Shown here piece by piece: positions 54,567 to 63,272 of a stretch of DNA of 64,000 bases. Source of the stretch: Actinomycetota bacterium. GTDB lineage: Bacteria; Actinomycetota; Actinomycetes; Mycobacteriales; Micromonosporaceae. Location: the NCBI GenBank assembly GCA_005885555.1, contig VAWN01000041.1, forward strand, positions 5,633-69,632, given 5' to 3'. The notes under the pieces were generated by a model. The model was given only the letters and a program-made list of their open reading frames with translations, did no database searches and was not told where the DNA came from. Each line of letters begins with the position of its first letter. Positions within the stretch are counted from its first letter, which is position 1. A program made the translations under genes and the position numbers.

Positions 54567-55471
54567 CTGGCCACCTCCGTCATCGTGGCGCCCCGGCCGC
54601 GGGCCGGGCCGGGCAGCGCCGCCGCGCCGGGCTCGCGCAGGTACGCCAGGACGAGTTCCTCCAATCCCACCGGGTGCGCCTCCCAGCCGTCTGGGACCGG
54701 ATTCTGCGCACCGGCGCGGACCAGCAGGTGGGCCTGGGCCTCACCGCGCCGCACGTGCACTACGGGCCGGTCGGCGTACCGGTCGGCCTCGCCGGCCGGC
54801 CCGGACAGCATGCGGTGGGCGGCGAGCAGGTCCTCGACCTGCCCGGCGACCTGCACCCGGCCTTTCGACAGCAGGATCAGGTAGTCGGCCACCCGTTCCA
54901 GTTCGGCCAGCACGTGCGAGGACAGCAGCACCGACACGCCGTCGGCGGCCGCCGCCAGTACCGTGGCCATGAAGTCGTGCCGGGCGATCGGGTCGAGCAT
55001 CGCCACCGGCTCGTCCAGCACCAGCAACCGCGGCCGGCGGGCCAGCGCCAAGGTCAGCGCGAGCTGCGCCTGCTGCCCGCCGGACATCCTGCCCGCCTTC
55101 TGCTTCAGCGGGATACCCAGCTCGGCCAGCCGGTCCTGCGCGTAGGCCCGGTCGAAGCGGTGGTTGAGGTTGCCGGTCACGTGCAGCATGTCGCCGGCCG
55201 ACAGGTTCTTGTAGACCGGCGCGTCCTGCGCGACGAACGCGATGCCATCCAGCGCCGCCGGCGACCCGGCAGGCACGCCACCCAACACGGTGACCGCACC
55301 GGCGGACGGTTCCGCCAGGCCCACCGCCAGGTTCAACAGCGTGGTCTTGCCCGCGCCGTTCGGGCCGACCAACGCGGTCACGTGCCCGGCCGGGATCGCC
55401 AGCGCGCACTCACGCAGCGCCCAGGTGCGCCCGTACCGCTTGCCCAGGCCACTGGTCTCGACGACGTTCAT
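54563..55471 (-). CDS. ABC transporter ATP-binding protein
   Basis: The 302-residue ATPase has Walker A VGPNGAGKTTLL, signature region AGRMSGGQQAQLALTLAL, Walker B RLLVLDEPVAMLDP and the switch His in LLSSHVLAELERV. A C-terminal extension of about 80 residues (RPVVHVRRGEAQAHLLVRAG) resembles those of bacitracin- or antimicrobial-related ABC exporters. It energises the adjacent permease. It overlaps both neighbours by 4 bp, so the three-gene operon (GntR, ATPase, permease) is translated as a unit. Confidence 0.9.
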   Translation of the reverse strand: MNVVETSGLGKRYGRTWALRECALAIPAGHVTALVGPNGAGKTTLLNLAVGLAEPSAGAVTVLGGVPAGSPAALDGIAFVAQDAPVYKNLSAGDMLHVTGNLNHRFDRAYAQDRLAELGIPLKQKAGRMSGGQQAQLALTLALARRPRLLVLDEPVAMLDPIARHDFMATVLAAAADGVSVLLSSHVLAELERVADYLILLSKGRVQVAGQVEDLLAAHRMLSGPAGEADRYADRPVVHVRRGEAQAHLLVRAGAQNPVPDGWEAHPVGLEELVLAYLREPGAAALPGPARGRGATMTEVAR

Positions 55472-56013
55472 GCGACGCCCTCCGTCTCGCCGCTCGCCGG
55501 GCTGCCGCGGGTACGTGACCCGCGGCGGCGCTCATAGAAATCCCGCAGCGCGCTGCTGAACAGCGCCACCATCCCGTCCCGGTCCAGCCCGGCCCCATCC
55601 GCGGCGGCAAGCCAGCCCGACAGGGAGCGGCGCAGCCCGGTCAGCTCCGGCAGCGCGACCTGGCTCAGCGTGGCCTGGATGAACGTGCCCTGGCCGGGCC
55701 GGCCAGCCGTCAGGCCCTTGGTCTCCAGCTCCTTGTACGCCTTCAGCACCGTGTTCGGGTTGATCGCCAGCGACGCCACCACATCCCGGACCTTCGGCAG
55801 CTGGTCGCCGGGTTTGAGGTAGCCCAGCCGCAGCGCGTGCTCCACCTGCTGCACAAGCTGCAGGTAGGTCGGCACCCCCGAGCCGGGGTCGAGCCGGAAC
55901 TCGATCGCCGACCCGGCCGCCACACGCCCGGATGGGGCAACCTTCCCATCCCCACCGCCAGGCCCGGACCCCACGCCGGTTCCACCCGCGCCGGTCCCCT
56001 TATCTATAGACAC
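55468..56013 (-). CDS. GntR-family (YtrA-like) transcriptional regulator
   Basis: The 181-residue protein starts at GTG 56013. A Gly-rich N-terminal extension of about 35 residues precedes the winged HTH: EFRLDPGSGVPTYLQLVQQV, HALRLGYLKPGDQLPKVRDV and ASLAINPNTVLKAYKELETK, ending in GLTAGRPGQGTFIQ. Short YtrA-type GntR proteins lack a big effector domain and repress the ABC operon in which they stand. The promoter is leaderless and a TCTATAGA palindrome (56003-56010) sits at the start of the message, a plausible autoregulatory operator. Release by cell-wall antibiotics is known for relatives. Confidence 0.88.
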   Translation of the reverse strand: MSIDKGTGAGGTGVGSGPGGGDGKVAPSGRVAAGSAIEFRLDPGSGVPTYLQLVQQVEHALRLGYLKPGDQLPKVRDVVASLAINPNTVLKAYKELETKGLTAGRPGQGTFIQATLSQVALPELTGLRRSLSGWLAAADGAGLDRDGMVALFSSALRDFYERRRGSRTRGSPASGETEGVA

Positions 56014-56019
56014 AGGACA

Positions 56020-56047
56020 AGATTACAGCGTCGTCGGCCCTGGTCAA
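56020..56047 (-). promoter_or_regulatory. Promoter of the GntR-ABC operon
   Basis: On the minus strand TTGACC (56047-56042) and TAATCT (56025-56020) are separated by 16 bp, close to the sigma-70/HrdB consensus. Six bases later is GTG 56013, so the message should start at or very near the codon. This matches a leaderless operon. Confidence 0.7.
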
Positions 56048-56271
56048 GCCTCCGCGACAAGCGGTACGCGTATCGGACCAGGCAAGCCTCGCGGGTGCGA
56101 CGCGCCGCACCGGTGTGACAGAAACTTCCACCATCCGCACAGGTGACAACTACCGCGCCAAGCCCGGGACAGATACGGCCCTCCACCGTCGCCCGCGTAC
56201 CAGCCTGCCGGCCACCTCCGGTGCCAACTAACGGTCGTGTTCGCAGATGGGGTGACGGCGCGTCTACCGGC

Positions 56272-57630
56272 TCACCGGGCGGCGGGCCGCACCGTCGCGG
56301 CGACGTTGGCGAACAGCAGTGCCTCGGCGAGGCAGGCGCGCGCGAACTCGCCCAGGTGCAGGCTCTCGTCCGGGCCGTGCGCCCGCGCGTCCGGATCCTC
56401 GACACCGGTGACGAGGACCGCGGCCGACGGGAACAGGTCCTGGAAGGTGGCGATGAACGGGATCGAGCCACCGACCCCCATGTCGACCGGCTCGACGCCG
56501 TCCCACGCGGCCCGGAAAGCGGCCCGTGCGGCGTCGTAGGCCGGCCCGACCGCGTCGATCTGGCAGGGCGGCCCGAGCTGCTCCAGGCTAACCTCGACGG
56601 TGGCGCCCCACTGCCGGTGCGCCTCCAGGTAGGCCTTGACGGTCTCGAACGCCTTCGACGCGTCGTCGCCGGGCGCGAGCCGCAGGCTGACCTTCGCGCG
56701 GGCGGTGGGTACCAGAGCGTTGGGCGCCTCGTTGGTGCGCGGCGCGTCGATGCCCAGTACCGCGATCGCGGGCCGGGTCCAGAGCCGGTCGACGAGCCGC
56801 CCGGTGCCGATCAGCTCGGTGTCCGGCAGCATGCCCGCCTCGGCGCGGAAGCGGTCCAGCGGGTACTCCAACGGTGCGGCCTCGGTGGCGACCAGGCCGG
56901 GTACCGCGACATCACCGGCCGCGTCGTGCAGCGTGGCGAGCAGCCGGCAGAGGACGGTCAGCGCATCGGGTACCGCGCCGCCGTACCCCCCGCTGTGCAC
57001 CGCATGGTCGAGCACCTGGACGTCGACGAAGAAGTTCACGATGCCGCGCAGTGAGGTGGTCAGCGCCGGTACCCCGACGTCCCAGTTGCCGGAGTCGGCG
57101 ATCACGATGACGTCGGCGGCCAACTCGTCGCGGTGTTCGAGGATCAGGCCCTCCAGCGACTCGGAGCCGAACTCCTCCTCGCCCTCCACGAAGACCACGA
57201 CGCCGACCGGCAGCTGGTCGCCGTATGCCCGCAGCGCGGCGACATGGGCCAGCACACCGGCCTTGTCGTCGGCGCATCCGCGGCCGAAGAGCCGGCCGTC
57301 GATGATGGTCGGTTCGAACGGCGGCGTGTGCCAGCGGCGCTCGTCACCGATCGGCTGGACGTCGTGATGCGCGTACAGCAGGACCGTCGGCGCACCCGGC
57401 GGCGCCGGCCTACGCGCGATGACCGCCGGCTGGCCGCCCTTGCGGACGATCTTCACGTCCGGCAGACCGGCACCGCGGAGCAACTCGGCGACCGCCTCGG
57501 CGGACCGGTCGACCTGCGTGTGGTCGAAGCCCTCGAAGGCGATTCCGGGAATGCGGGCGAGGCGGATGAGGTCCTGGGTGACGCCGGGCATTACTTGGGC
57601 GACTGCGGCACGCAGATCATCCTCGGTCAT
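56272..57630 (-). CDS. M20-family dipeptidase
   Basis: The 452-residue metallopeptidase has the M20 metal sites: LLYAHHDVQPIGDERRWHTP with His and Asp, GRGCADDKAGVLAHVAALRA with the bridging Asp, and FVEGEEEFGSESLEGLI with the Glu pair. A dimerisation domain lies between about 190 and 310, and the last metal His is in DARAHGPDESLHLGEFAR. It hydrolyses dipeptides (Cys-Gly or beta-Ala-His type substrates in relatives) in the cytoplasm; no signal peptide is visible. It stands alone with about 200 bp on each side. Length is typical. Confidence 0.92.
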   Translation of the reverse strand: MTEDDLRAAVAQVMPGVTQDLIRLARIPGIAFEGFDHTQVDRSAEAVAELLRGAGLPDVKIVRKGGQPAVIARRPAPPGAPTVLLYAHHDVQPIGDERRWHTPPFEPTIIDGRLFGRGCADDKAGVLAHVAALRAYGDQLPVGVVVFVEGEEEFGSESLEGLILEHRDELAADVIVIADSGNWDVGVPALTTSLRGIVNFFVDVQVLDHAVHSGGYGGAVPDALTVLCRLLATLHDAAGDVAVPGLVATEAAPLEYPLDRFRAEAGMLPDTELIGTGRLVDRLWTRPAIAVLGIDAPRTNEAPNALVPTARAKVSLRLAPGDDASKAFETVKAYLEAHRQWGATVEVSLEQLGPPCQIDAVGPAYDAARAAFRAAWDGVEPVDMGVGGSIPFIATFQDLFPSAAVLVTGVEDPDARAHGPDESLHLGEFARACLAEALLFANVAATVRPAAR

Positions 57631-57775
57631 CCCGTGATCCTAGCTCGGGACAGTGTCCGGTTTGCGCCCCGAAGAGGTTCGGCGGCCGCGCGCGACGAGC
57701 GCCGCGGGTCGGGCGCGGCCCGGACGGACGGCGGCCGGGTCGGGCGAAGCCCGGGGCCGCACCACCCGCGCTCCA

Positions 57776-57815
57776 GGACGAGGGCTGCCGCACCGCCGCG
57801 CGGCAGCCCCGTCCT
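57776..57815. terminator. Hairpin after the M48 gene
   Basis: Arms around GGGCTGCCGC and GCGGCAGCCC (57776-57815, with one mismatched base near the stem base) form a stable stem-loop. It lies just downstream of the M48 stop codon on the minus strand, before the M20 start region. It likely ends the cobD-to-M48 transcript. Confidence 0.65.
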
Positions 57816-57826
57816 TCCGTCCCCGT

Positions 57827-58915
57827 CTAGCGGTCGCTGTCGCTCGGCGGCCGGTCGGTCGGTTCCTGGGATCCGTTGCCGGGCGGGCGGCCGCCGCTGG
57901 CCCACCAGTCGCGCACGCGTCCGGCACCGGCGCCCATCCACTCCCCGACGCTGCCCGCGCCCTCGCCGAACCGGCGCAGCAGGCCCATCAGGGGATCCTC
58001 CGAGCGGGCGAAGGTGCGCCGGTACTCCTCGGCCGCCTCCTTGGCGTCCGCGCTCACCGAGGCATCGCTGTCGTGCTCGCGGCGCGGATAGTCGCCACCG
58101 AGGATCCGCGCGTAGTGCCCGTCGTCGATCCACCGGCGCAGGTCGGCGGCGCGCGCCACCGGCAGCGGATGGGTCAGCCCGAACAGCATCCGCAGCTTGA
58201 TGAGGCTGTCGCGCAGATCGCCGCCCCGGTCGTACTCGGCCGCCTGCTCAAGGAACGCGGCCGTGTCGATTTCCCGCAGATCGTTGCCGCCGGCCAGCTT
58301 CATGTGCGCGCGCAGCGCGGCGGCCGGATCCTGCCCGGCCAGCAGACCGGCCCGGTCGGCGGACAGTTCCGCCTTGCGCCACCACTCGAACAGCCCGAAC
58401 ATGACCATCCGGATCGCGAACAAGCCGAACGGCAGGGCAGTGGCCAGGCTGGCCAGGATCGCCATCATCGTCCGGTACACCGCGTGGCCGCTGAGCAGGT
58501 GGCCCAGCTCGTGTCCGAGGAGGTAACGCAGCTCGTCGTCGTCGAACAGCTCGACCGCCCGGCTGGTGACCACGATGAACGGCCGGGACATGCCGACGCA
58601 GCTCGCGTTCAGGTCCGGCGAGAACACGATGTACAGCTCGGGCAGCTCCGCGATGTCCAGGCTCGCCGCCGCCTCGGCGAACAGGCGGTGCACCCGCGGA
58701 TGCTGGCGGTGGTCGACGCGGATCGCCCGGCCGAGGTACTCCAGACGCCACGCCCGTTCGTTCCACAGGCCCGAGATCGCCTTGAGCAGATCGTCGAAGC
58801 CCTTCAACTCACGCAGTGCGGTCAGCGCACCGCGGTCGGCCGGGTGCTCCCAGGCCCGCGAACTGATCCCGGTCAGGACCACTCGCCGTCGTGCCGGTAC
58901 CGCCGTCTCGTCCAT
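57827..58915 (-). CDS. M48-family metallopeptidase
   Basis: The 362-residue protein carries the zinc motif HELGHLLSGHAVYRT at about 135-149 and the third ligand Glu in RKAELSADRAGLLAG. Upstream are ELPELYIVFSPDLNASCVGM and PFIVVTSRAVELFDDDELRY, typical of soluble M48 proteases. Around the zinc site is one hydrophobic segment (MMAILASLATALPFGLFAIR), so membrane association is likely. The C-terminus is disordered (GNGSQEPTDRPPSDSDR). It probably degrades misfolded membrane or cytoplasmic proteins. It follows the P-loop kinase-like gene by 14 bp. Confidence 0.85.
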   Translation of the reverse strand: MDETAVPARRRVVLTGISSRAWEHPADRGALTALRELKGFDDLLKAISGLWNERAWRLEYLGRAIRVDHRQHPRVHRLFAEAAASLDIAELPELYIVFSPDLNASCVGMSRPFIVVTSRAVELFDDDELRYLLGHELGHLLSGHAVYRTMMAILASLATALPFGLFAIRMVMFGLFEWWRKAELSADRAGLLAGQDPAAALRAHMKLAGGNDLREIDTAAFLEQAAEYDRGGDLRDSLIKLRMLFGLTHPLPVARAADLRRWIDDGHYARILGGDYPRREHDSDASVSADAKEAAEEYRRTFARSEDPLMGLLRRFGEGAGSVGEWMGAGAGRVRDWWASGGRPPGNGSQEPTDRPPSDSDR

Positions 58916-58929
58916 TCTCGCCCCCGAAC

Positions 58930-59535
58930 TCAGGTCAGCCGCACGTACTCGCTCTCCGGATCGTGCCCCACCCGCGCCACCCCGTCCACCAGCCGGTCGA
59001 CCCGACCGGCGGTGCCGGAGCGCGCGAAGTACCCGTCCTCCGCGGCCATCCAGTGCCGCAGCGGCTCCTCGATCTCCGGGCCGTCCCTGGCCAACGCACG
59101 CTTCAACCGCAGGTCACGGTCTGCCGCGAGCAGGACCGCGAGGGACACCCGGGGGTACCCTTCGGCACGCGCGCTCGAACATCCCTCCACAATCAACACG
59201 TCCGGTACCGGGACGTGCATGGTCGCGCCGAAGCACCCGCGTATCCAGTCGTAGACCGGGTACCGGCCGGGTTCGCCGCGCGCCAGCGGCTCCAGTACCC
59301 CGTGCTCCAGCCGCGGCCAGAAGGTGAACTGGTCCGCCCACCCGTCCAGCAGGTTGTCCAGGCGTACCGTCTCCACCCGCCACCCGCCCCGCTCCAGCGC
59401 GACCGCCAGCCGCCAGGCGAACGTCGTCTTACCGGAGCCGGACGGCCCGTCGACGGCCACCAGCCGTACCCCACCCAGCCGCGCCGGCCGGCGCGCGATC
59501 TCGGCGGCGAGGTCGGCGAAGCGCTCGACGGTCAT
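58930..59535 (-). CDS. P-loop uridine kinase-like protein
   Basis: The 201-residue protein has Walker [21 protein letters not shown] and an acceptor segment [19 protein letters not shown], then [20 protein letters not shown] (Walker B region) and a lid [16 protein letters not shown]. It fits the uridine kinase/phosphoribulokinase superfamily of short single-domain forms. The phosphate acceptor is unknown. It overlaps cobQ by 4 bp and could act on a small molecule linked with B12, but the neighbour is not proof. Confidence 0.8.
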   Translation of the reverse strand: MTVERFADLAAEIARRPARLGGVRLVAVDGPSGSGKTTFAWRLAVALERGGWRVETVRLDNLLDGWADQFTFWPRLEHGVLEPLARGEPGRYPVYDWIRGCFGATMHVPVPDVLIVEGCSSARAEGYPRVSLAVLLAADRDLRLKRALARDGPEIEEPLRHWMAAEDGYFARSGTAGRVDRLVDGVARVGHDPESEYVRLT

Positions 59536-61085
59536 CCGGCCGCCCCGGACGGCGGGCCGGGCGCCTCAGGCGGCAGCACCGGCGCGCCGGGGGGCAGGAA
59601 CGGCAGCCCGGCCGGCGGGCCGGTTTCGATGAGCCGGGTCAGCGCTTCGGTGTCGAGGTGCTCCGCGACCAGGTCGCCCAGCAGGTCGAGCAGGTCCTCG
59701 CGCCGTTGCGCGAAGCAGGTGTCCGGCGCCACCTCGAAACCGTCACGCCCGGCCAGCCGCGCGGCTTCGGTGAGGAAGGCGCGCCGGTAGCTGTCGGACT
59801 CGAAGGTGCCGTGCCAGTGGGTACCGAAGACGTTGCCGTACCGGGCACCCTCGCCCGGCTCGATTAGCGGGTCGGCCTTGTTCGACGCCACGTACCCGTG
59901 GTGGATCTCGTACCCGCTGACCTCGCGTCCCCACGCCCACCCGGACGATCGTGCCAGGGTCTTGTCCGGGGCGAACCGGAACTCGACCGGTAGCAGGCCC
60001 AGCCCGTCGACCCGGCCGCGCCGGCTCTCCACCTCGTCGTCGATGCTGGTGCCGAGCATCTGGAAGCCACCACAGATGCCGATCAGCGGCTTGCCCGCCG
60101 CGGCGTGCTCGACGACGGCACGGTCCAACCCGTTGCGGCGCAGCCATTCCAGATCGTCCACAGTGGACTTGCTGCCCGGAAGCACGACGAGATCGGCCTC
60201 GGCGACCTCGGCGGCGGACGTGGTGAGGCGTACCGCGACTCCCGGTTCGGCGGCCAGCGCCTCGATGTCGGTCGCGTTGGAGATGCGCGGCAGCCGGATC
60301 ACCGCGACGCGCAGCCAGCGGGTACCCACGGCCGGGCCGGGCCGGCCGACGAGCCGGCCGTCCACATAGGACAGCGAGTCCTCGGTGTCCAGCCAGAGCT
60401 CGGGACGCCACGGCAGTACCCCGTAGGTGGGCCGGCCGGTGAGCCGGTGCAGGCTGTCGAGGCCGGGCTGGAGGAGGGCGCGCGAACCGCGGAACTTGTT
60501 CACCACGAACCCGGCCACCAGCGCCTGGTCCTCGGCGGCGAGCAGGGCCACGCTGCCGAGGAAGGACGCGAAGACGCCGCCCCGGTCGATGTCGCCGACC
60601 ACCACGACGGGAAGCCCGGCGTGGCGGGCGAGTCCGAGGTTGACGAAGTCGCCGTCGCGCAGGTTGATCTCGGCCGGACTACCCGCGCCCTCGCACACCA
60701 CGACGTCGAACTCGCGGCGCAGCTCGGCCAGCGTCGCGAAGGCGGACTCGGCCAGCGTCTGCCGTACCCGTGCGTAGTCGCCCGCACCGACGCTGCCGAT
60801 CGCGCGGCCGCGCAGGACAACCTGGCTGGTGTGGTCGCTGCCCGGCTTGAGCAGCACCGGGTTGAACCGCACACTCGGTTCCAGGCCGCAGGCCGCCGCC
60901 TGCAGCGCCTGGGCGCGACCGATCTCGCCGCCGTCCAGCGCCACGGCCGAGTTGTTGGACATGTTCTGCGACTTGAACGGCGCGACCCGGACCCCCTGCC
61001 GGCGCAGCCACCGGCAGATCCCGGCGGCGAGCATGCTCTTGCCGGCGTCGGAACCGGTACCCGCGACGAGCAGCCCGCCGATCAT
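59532..61085 (-). CDS. cobQ: Cobyric acid synthase
   Basis: The 517-residue enzyme starts at ATG 61085. Synthetase domain: [40 protein letters not shown] and [20 protein letters not shown]. Glutamine amidotransferase domain: the nucleophile is in [17 protein letters not shown] and the His in [15 protein letters not shown], so unlike CobB both are intact. It amidates four carboxylates of adenosylcobyrinic a,c-diamide. The C-terminus has a proline-rich extension ([16 protein letters not shown]) absent from most homologues. It overlaps cobD upstream and the kinase-like gene downstream by 4 bp each. Confidence 0.95.
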   Translation of the reverse strand: MIGGLLVAGTGSDAGKSMLAAGICRWLRRQGVRVAPFKSQNMSNNSAVALDGGEIGRAQALQAAACGLEPSVRFNPVLLKPGSDHTSQVVLRGRAIGSVGAGDYARVRQTLAESAFATLAELRREFDVVVCEGAGSPAEINLRDGDFVNLGLARHAGLPVVVVGDIDRGGVFASFLGSVALLAAEDQALVAGFVVNKFRGSRALLQPGLDSLHRLTGRPTYGVLPWRPELWLDTEDSLSYVDGRLVGRPGPAVGTRWLRVAVIRLPRISNATDIEALAAEPGVAVRLTTSAAEVAEADLVVLPGSKSTVDDLEWLRRNGLDRAVVEHAAAGKPLIGICGGFQMLGTSIDDEVESRRGRVDGLGLLPVEFRFAPDKTLARSSGWAWGREVSGYEIHHGYVASNKADPLIEPGEGARYGNVFGTHWHGTFESDSYRRAFLTEAARLAGRDGFEVAPDTCFAQRREDLLDLLGDLVAEHLDTEALTRLIETGPPAGLPFLPPGAPVLPPEAPGPPSGAAG

Positions 61086-62092
61086 CGCGCCAGCCTCGCC
61101 CACAGGAGCCGGCGGGCCGGCCGGGCGAGGATGTGCCCGGCGGTCAGCACGAGGGCTCCGGCGCCGATCGCCGCCGAGATGCGGGCGGCCGCCCGGATGT
61201 CGTCGGGCTTCGCCGTGCGACCGTCGCCCAGGGTCGGCCGCTGCTCGACGCGTTGTCCGTAGACGTTGCGCCCACCGAGCCGGATCCCCAGCGCGCCGGC
61301 CATCGCCGCCTCGCACCGACCGGCGTTCGGACTGGGATGCCGGCCGCCGTCGCGCAGCCAGGTCCGCAGGGCACCGCGCCAACTCCCACCGACCACCCGC
61401 GCCGCCACGACGGTCAGCGCGGCGGTCAGCCGGGCCGGTGCCAGGTTGGCGACGTCGTCGAGCCGGGCGGCTGCGGTGCCGAACCGGCGGTACCGCGCGG
61501 AGCGGTGCCCCACCATCGCGTCGAGCGTGTTCACCGCCCGGTACCCGACGAGTCCGGGAACGCCGGCCAGCGCGCCCCAGACGAGCGGAGCCACCTCGGC
61601 GTCGGAGCTGTTCTCGGCAACGGACTCGACCGTCGCGCGGGCCAGCTCCGATTCGTCCAATGTGGACGGATCGCGGCCGCACAGGTGCGGCAGGCGGCGC
61701 CGGGCGGCGGGCAGGTCGCCGTCGGCGAGCGAATCGGCGACCAGTCCCGCCTCGCGGCGCAGCGTCGTGCCGCCCAGTACCGCCCAGGTGGTGACGGCCA
61801 TGAGGCCGGCCCGCAACCATGGGCGGCGCCGGGTGGCGAGGGTCGCGGCGACGGCCAGGGTCACCGGCGCGCCGACGGCGACCGCGACGTACCCGGCGCC
61901 CGCGGCCCGGTTCGGCGCGTACAGCCGCCGCTCGACCACGCCGGCCAGCCGGCCGAAGCCGGCGACCGGATGCAGCCGGCGCGGATCACCCAGGGCCGCG
62001 TCGAGCAGTGCACCGGCGACGAGACCACCCGCCTCGGCGGCCGCCAGGGTGATCGCCTTCCGGCGCTGGCGCGGATCTCCGCTGACCGCCAT
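61082..62092 (-). CDS. cobD: Adenosylcobinamide-phosphate synthase (CobD/CbiB)
   Basis: The 336-residue membrane protein has the CbiB signatures [20 protein letters not shown] near the N-terminus, [40 protein letters not shown] and [20 protein letters not shown]. Hydrophobic segments include [20 protein letters not shown] and [16 protein letters not shown]. It attaches aminopropanol or its phosphate to cobyric acid. Start ATG 62092 is the first conserved Met. It overlaps cobQ by 4 bp; no riboswitch precedes it (only 55 bp to the next gene). Confidence 0.94.
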   Translation of the reverse strand: MAVSGDPRQRRKAITLAAAEAGGLVAGALLDAALGDPRRLHPVAGFGRLAGVVERRLYAPNRAAGAGYVAVAVGAPVTLAVAATLATRRRPWLRAGLMAVTTWAVLGGTTLRREAGLVADSLADGDLPAARRRLPHLCGRDPSTLDESELARATVESVAENSSDAEVAPLVWGALAGVPGLVGYRAVNTLDAMVGHRSARYRRFGTAAARLDDVANLAPARLTAALTVVAARVVGGSWRGALRTWLRDGGRHPSPNAGRCEAAMAGALGIRLGGRNVYGQRVEQRPTLGDGRTAKPDDIRAAARISAAIGAGALVLTAGHILARPARRLLWARLAR

Positions 62093-62147
62093 CCGTGACC
62101 CTCGCAATCTCCTCGACCGCACCGGTGCGTCGCCGTACTGCCGAAGC

Positions 62148-62546
62148 CTAACCATCCGGCTCGGCTTCCCGGCGCAGCTGGTGGATCCGTTGGTGGGACA
62201 GTTGCAGCAGGACCCCCAGGTCGCGCTGGGACAGGTCGGTGGCCAGCGTCAGCGCCTGCGCGGTGAGCTCCCTCGCCTGCTCCTCGGCCAGCTGCGCGGC
62301 CCGCCGGCTCGCCCGTACCCCACCGACGAGCCGGTCGAGCACGGGGTCACCGGTGCGGAACTGGTAGTCCACCCAACCCGGGCCGAGCATCTCCCGGATC
62401 CGCCGGTCCAGCGCGTGCAGCGTGCGGGCCCGCCGCTGGGCGCGCAGATCCGGGATGTCCGCGCGCCAGACGGCGCCCACCCGGGTGACGAGTACCCGAG
62501 GGCTGGCCCGCTCCGCCGCACCCGGGCTAGACACCGGCCGGGGCAA
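62148..62546 (-). CDS. Small protein with C-terminal helix-turn-helix-like end
   Basis: The 132-residue protein has an N-terminal strand-rich part (RVLVTRVGAVWRADIPDLRA) resembling HicB-like folds. A helical middle (RTLHALDRRIREMLGPGWVD) precedes a C-terminal segment TDLSQRDLGVLLQLSHQRIH that looks like a helix-turn-helix. It may be a regulator or a HicB-type antitoxin without a toxin. The start overlaps the ssb stop by about 20 bp. A downstream start is possible. Confidence 0.6.
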   Translation of the reverse strand: MPRPVSSPGAAERASPRVLVTRVGAVWRADIPDLRAQRRARTLHALDRRIREMLGPGWVDYQFRTGDPVLDRLVGGVRASRRAAQLAEEQARELTAQALTLATDLSQRDLGVLLQLSHQRIHQLRREAEPDG

Positions 62547-63099
62547 GCGGTTCCTCGTCGGCCGGGCGGGGCGCGATCGGCGAGGTGTCGTAGACCGCCG
62601 AGTCGAACTCGTCGAACAGCTCGCGGTCCGGCGGCAGGTCCTCGGGGCGGCCCGGGTCGTCGACCGGCTCGGTCAGCTCGCCGCCGGCCGCCACCGCACC
62701 GGCCGGGTCATTGATCATGTCGGTCGAGCCGACCGCCTTGCGCCGGGCGAACTTGTCGACCCCCTTGGCGAGGTCGTGCCCGATCGAGATGGCGTCCAGC
62801 TCGTAGGAGGTGCGCCGGGTGCCCTGGTCGTCGGTCCAGTCGCGGCTGTAGAGCCGGCCGTGCACGACGACGGGATCGCCGAGCTGGACCGACACCGAGA
62901 CGTTCTCGCCCAGGCGCCGCCAGCACACCACCCGTACCCGCAGCGAGGCGCCGTCGACCCACACGCCGCGCTCCTTGTCGAAGCGGCGAGACGTCGAGGC
63001 CACCTTGAACGTCACCACGAATGTGCCGGTAATGGTGGTACGACGCCATTCCGGCGCGGTCAGCACGTTGCCGACCACGGTGACCGGTGTGTCGAACAT
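62527..63099 (-). CDS. ssb: Single-stranded DNA-binding protein
   Basis: The 190-residue protein starts at ATG 63099 after GGAGAG. The OB fold is visible: TPVTVVGNVLTAPEWRRTTI, FVVTFKVASTSRRFDKERGV and LRVRVVCWRRLGENVSVSVQ, followed by VVVHGRLYSRDWTDDQGTRR. The tail is acidic and Pro-rich, but the classical DDDIPF-like end is missing (PADEEPLAPAGV). This is typical of a second actinobacterial SSB used in competence, sporulation or recombination rather than the main replicative one. DnaA-box-like sites lie upstream. Confidence 0.9.
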   Translation of the reverse strand: MFDTPVTVVGNVLTAPEWRRTTITGTFVVTFKVASTSRRFDKERGVWVDGASLRVRVVCWRRLGENVSVSVQLGDPVVVHGRLYSRDWTDDQGTRRTSYELDAISIGHDLAKGVDKFARRKAVGSTDMINDPAGAVAAGGELTEPVDDPGRPEDLPPDRELFDEFDSAVYDTSPIAPRPADEEPLAPAGV

Positions 63100-63194
63100 C
63101 AGCTCTCCCTCAGCTCCGGACCCGGCCGGTGCCGGGACTCGATCCGCATACGGTGGCGGTCCGCGCCGCGCCGCGCGACCACACGACCCGGATC

Positions 63195-63222
63195 TGTGGA
63201 TGACGAGGGCGCCTGTGGACAA
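63195..63222. promoter_or_regulatory. Two DnaA-box-like sites upstream of ssb
   Basis: TGTGGACAA (63214-63222) is the exact complement of the actinobacterial DnaA box TTGTCCACA, and TGTGGATGA (63195-63203) is a weaker match 19 bp away in the same orientation. They lie between the divergent ssb and hydrolase genes, where DnaA could regulate either. Nothing suggests an origin here. Confidence 0.5.
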
Positions 63223-63272
63223 CTAAACGATCATGCCGAAGATGTGTTATGGAATCAGGTACCGTCCAGGTC

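Noticed and set aside
63195-63222. The DnaA-like sites as a replication origin
   Set aside because: Only two sites and no neighbouring dnaA, dnaN or AT-rich stretch; a promoter role is more likely.
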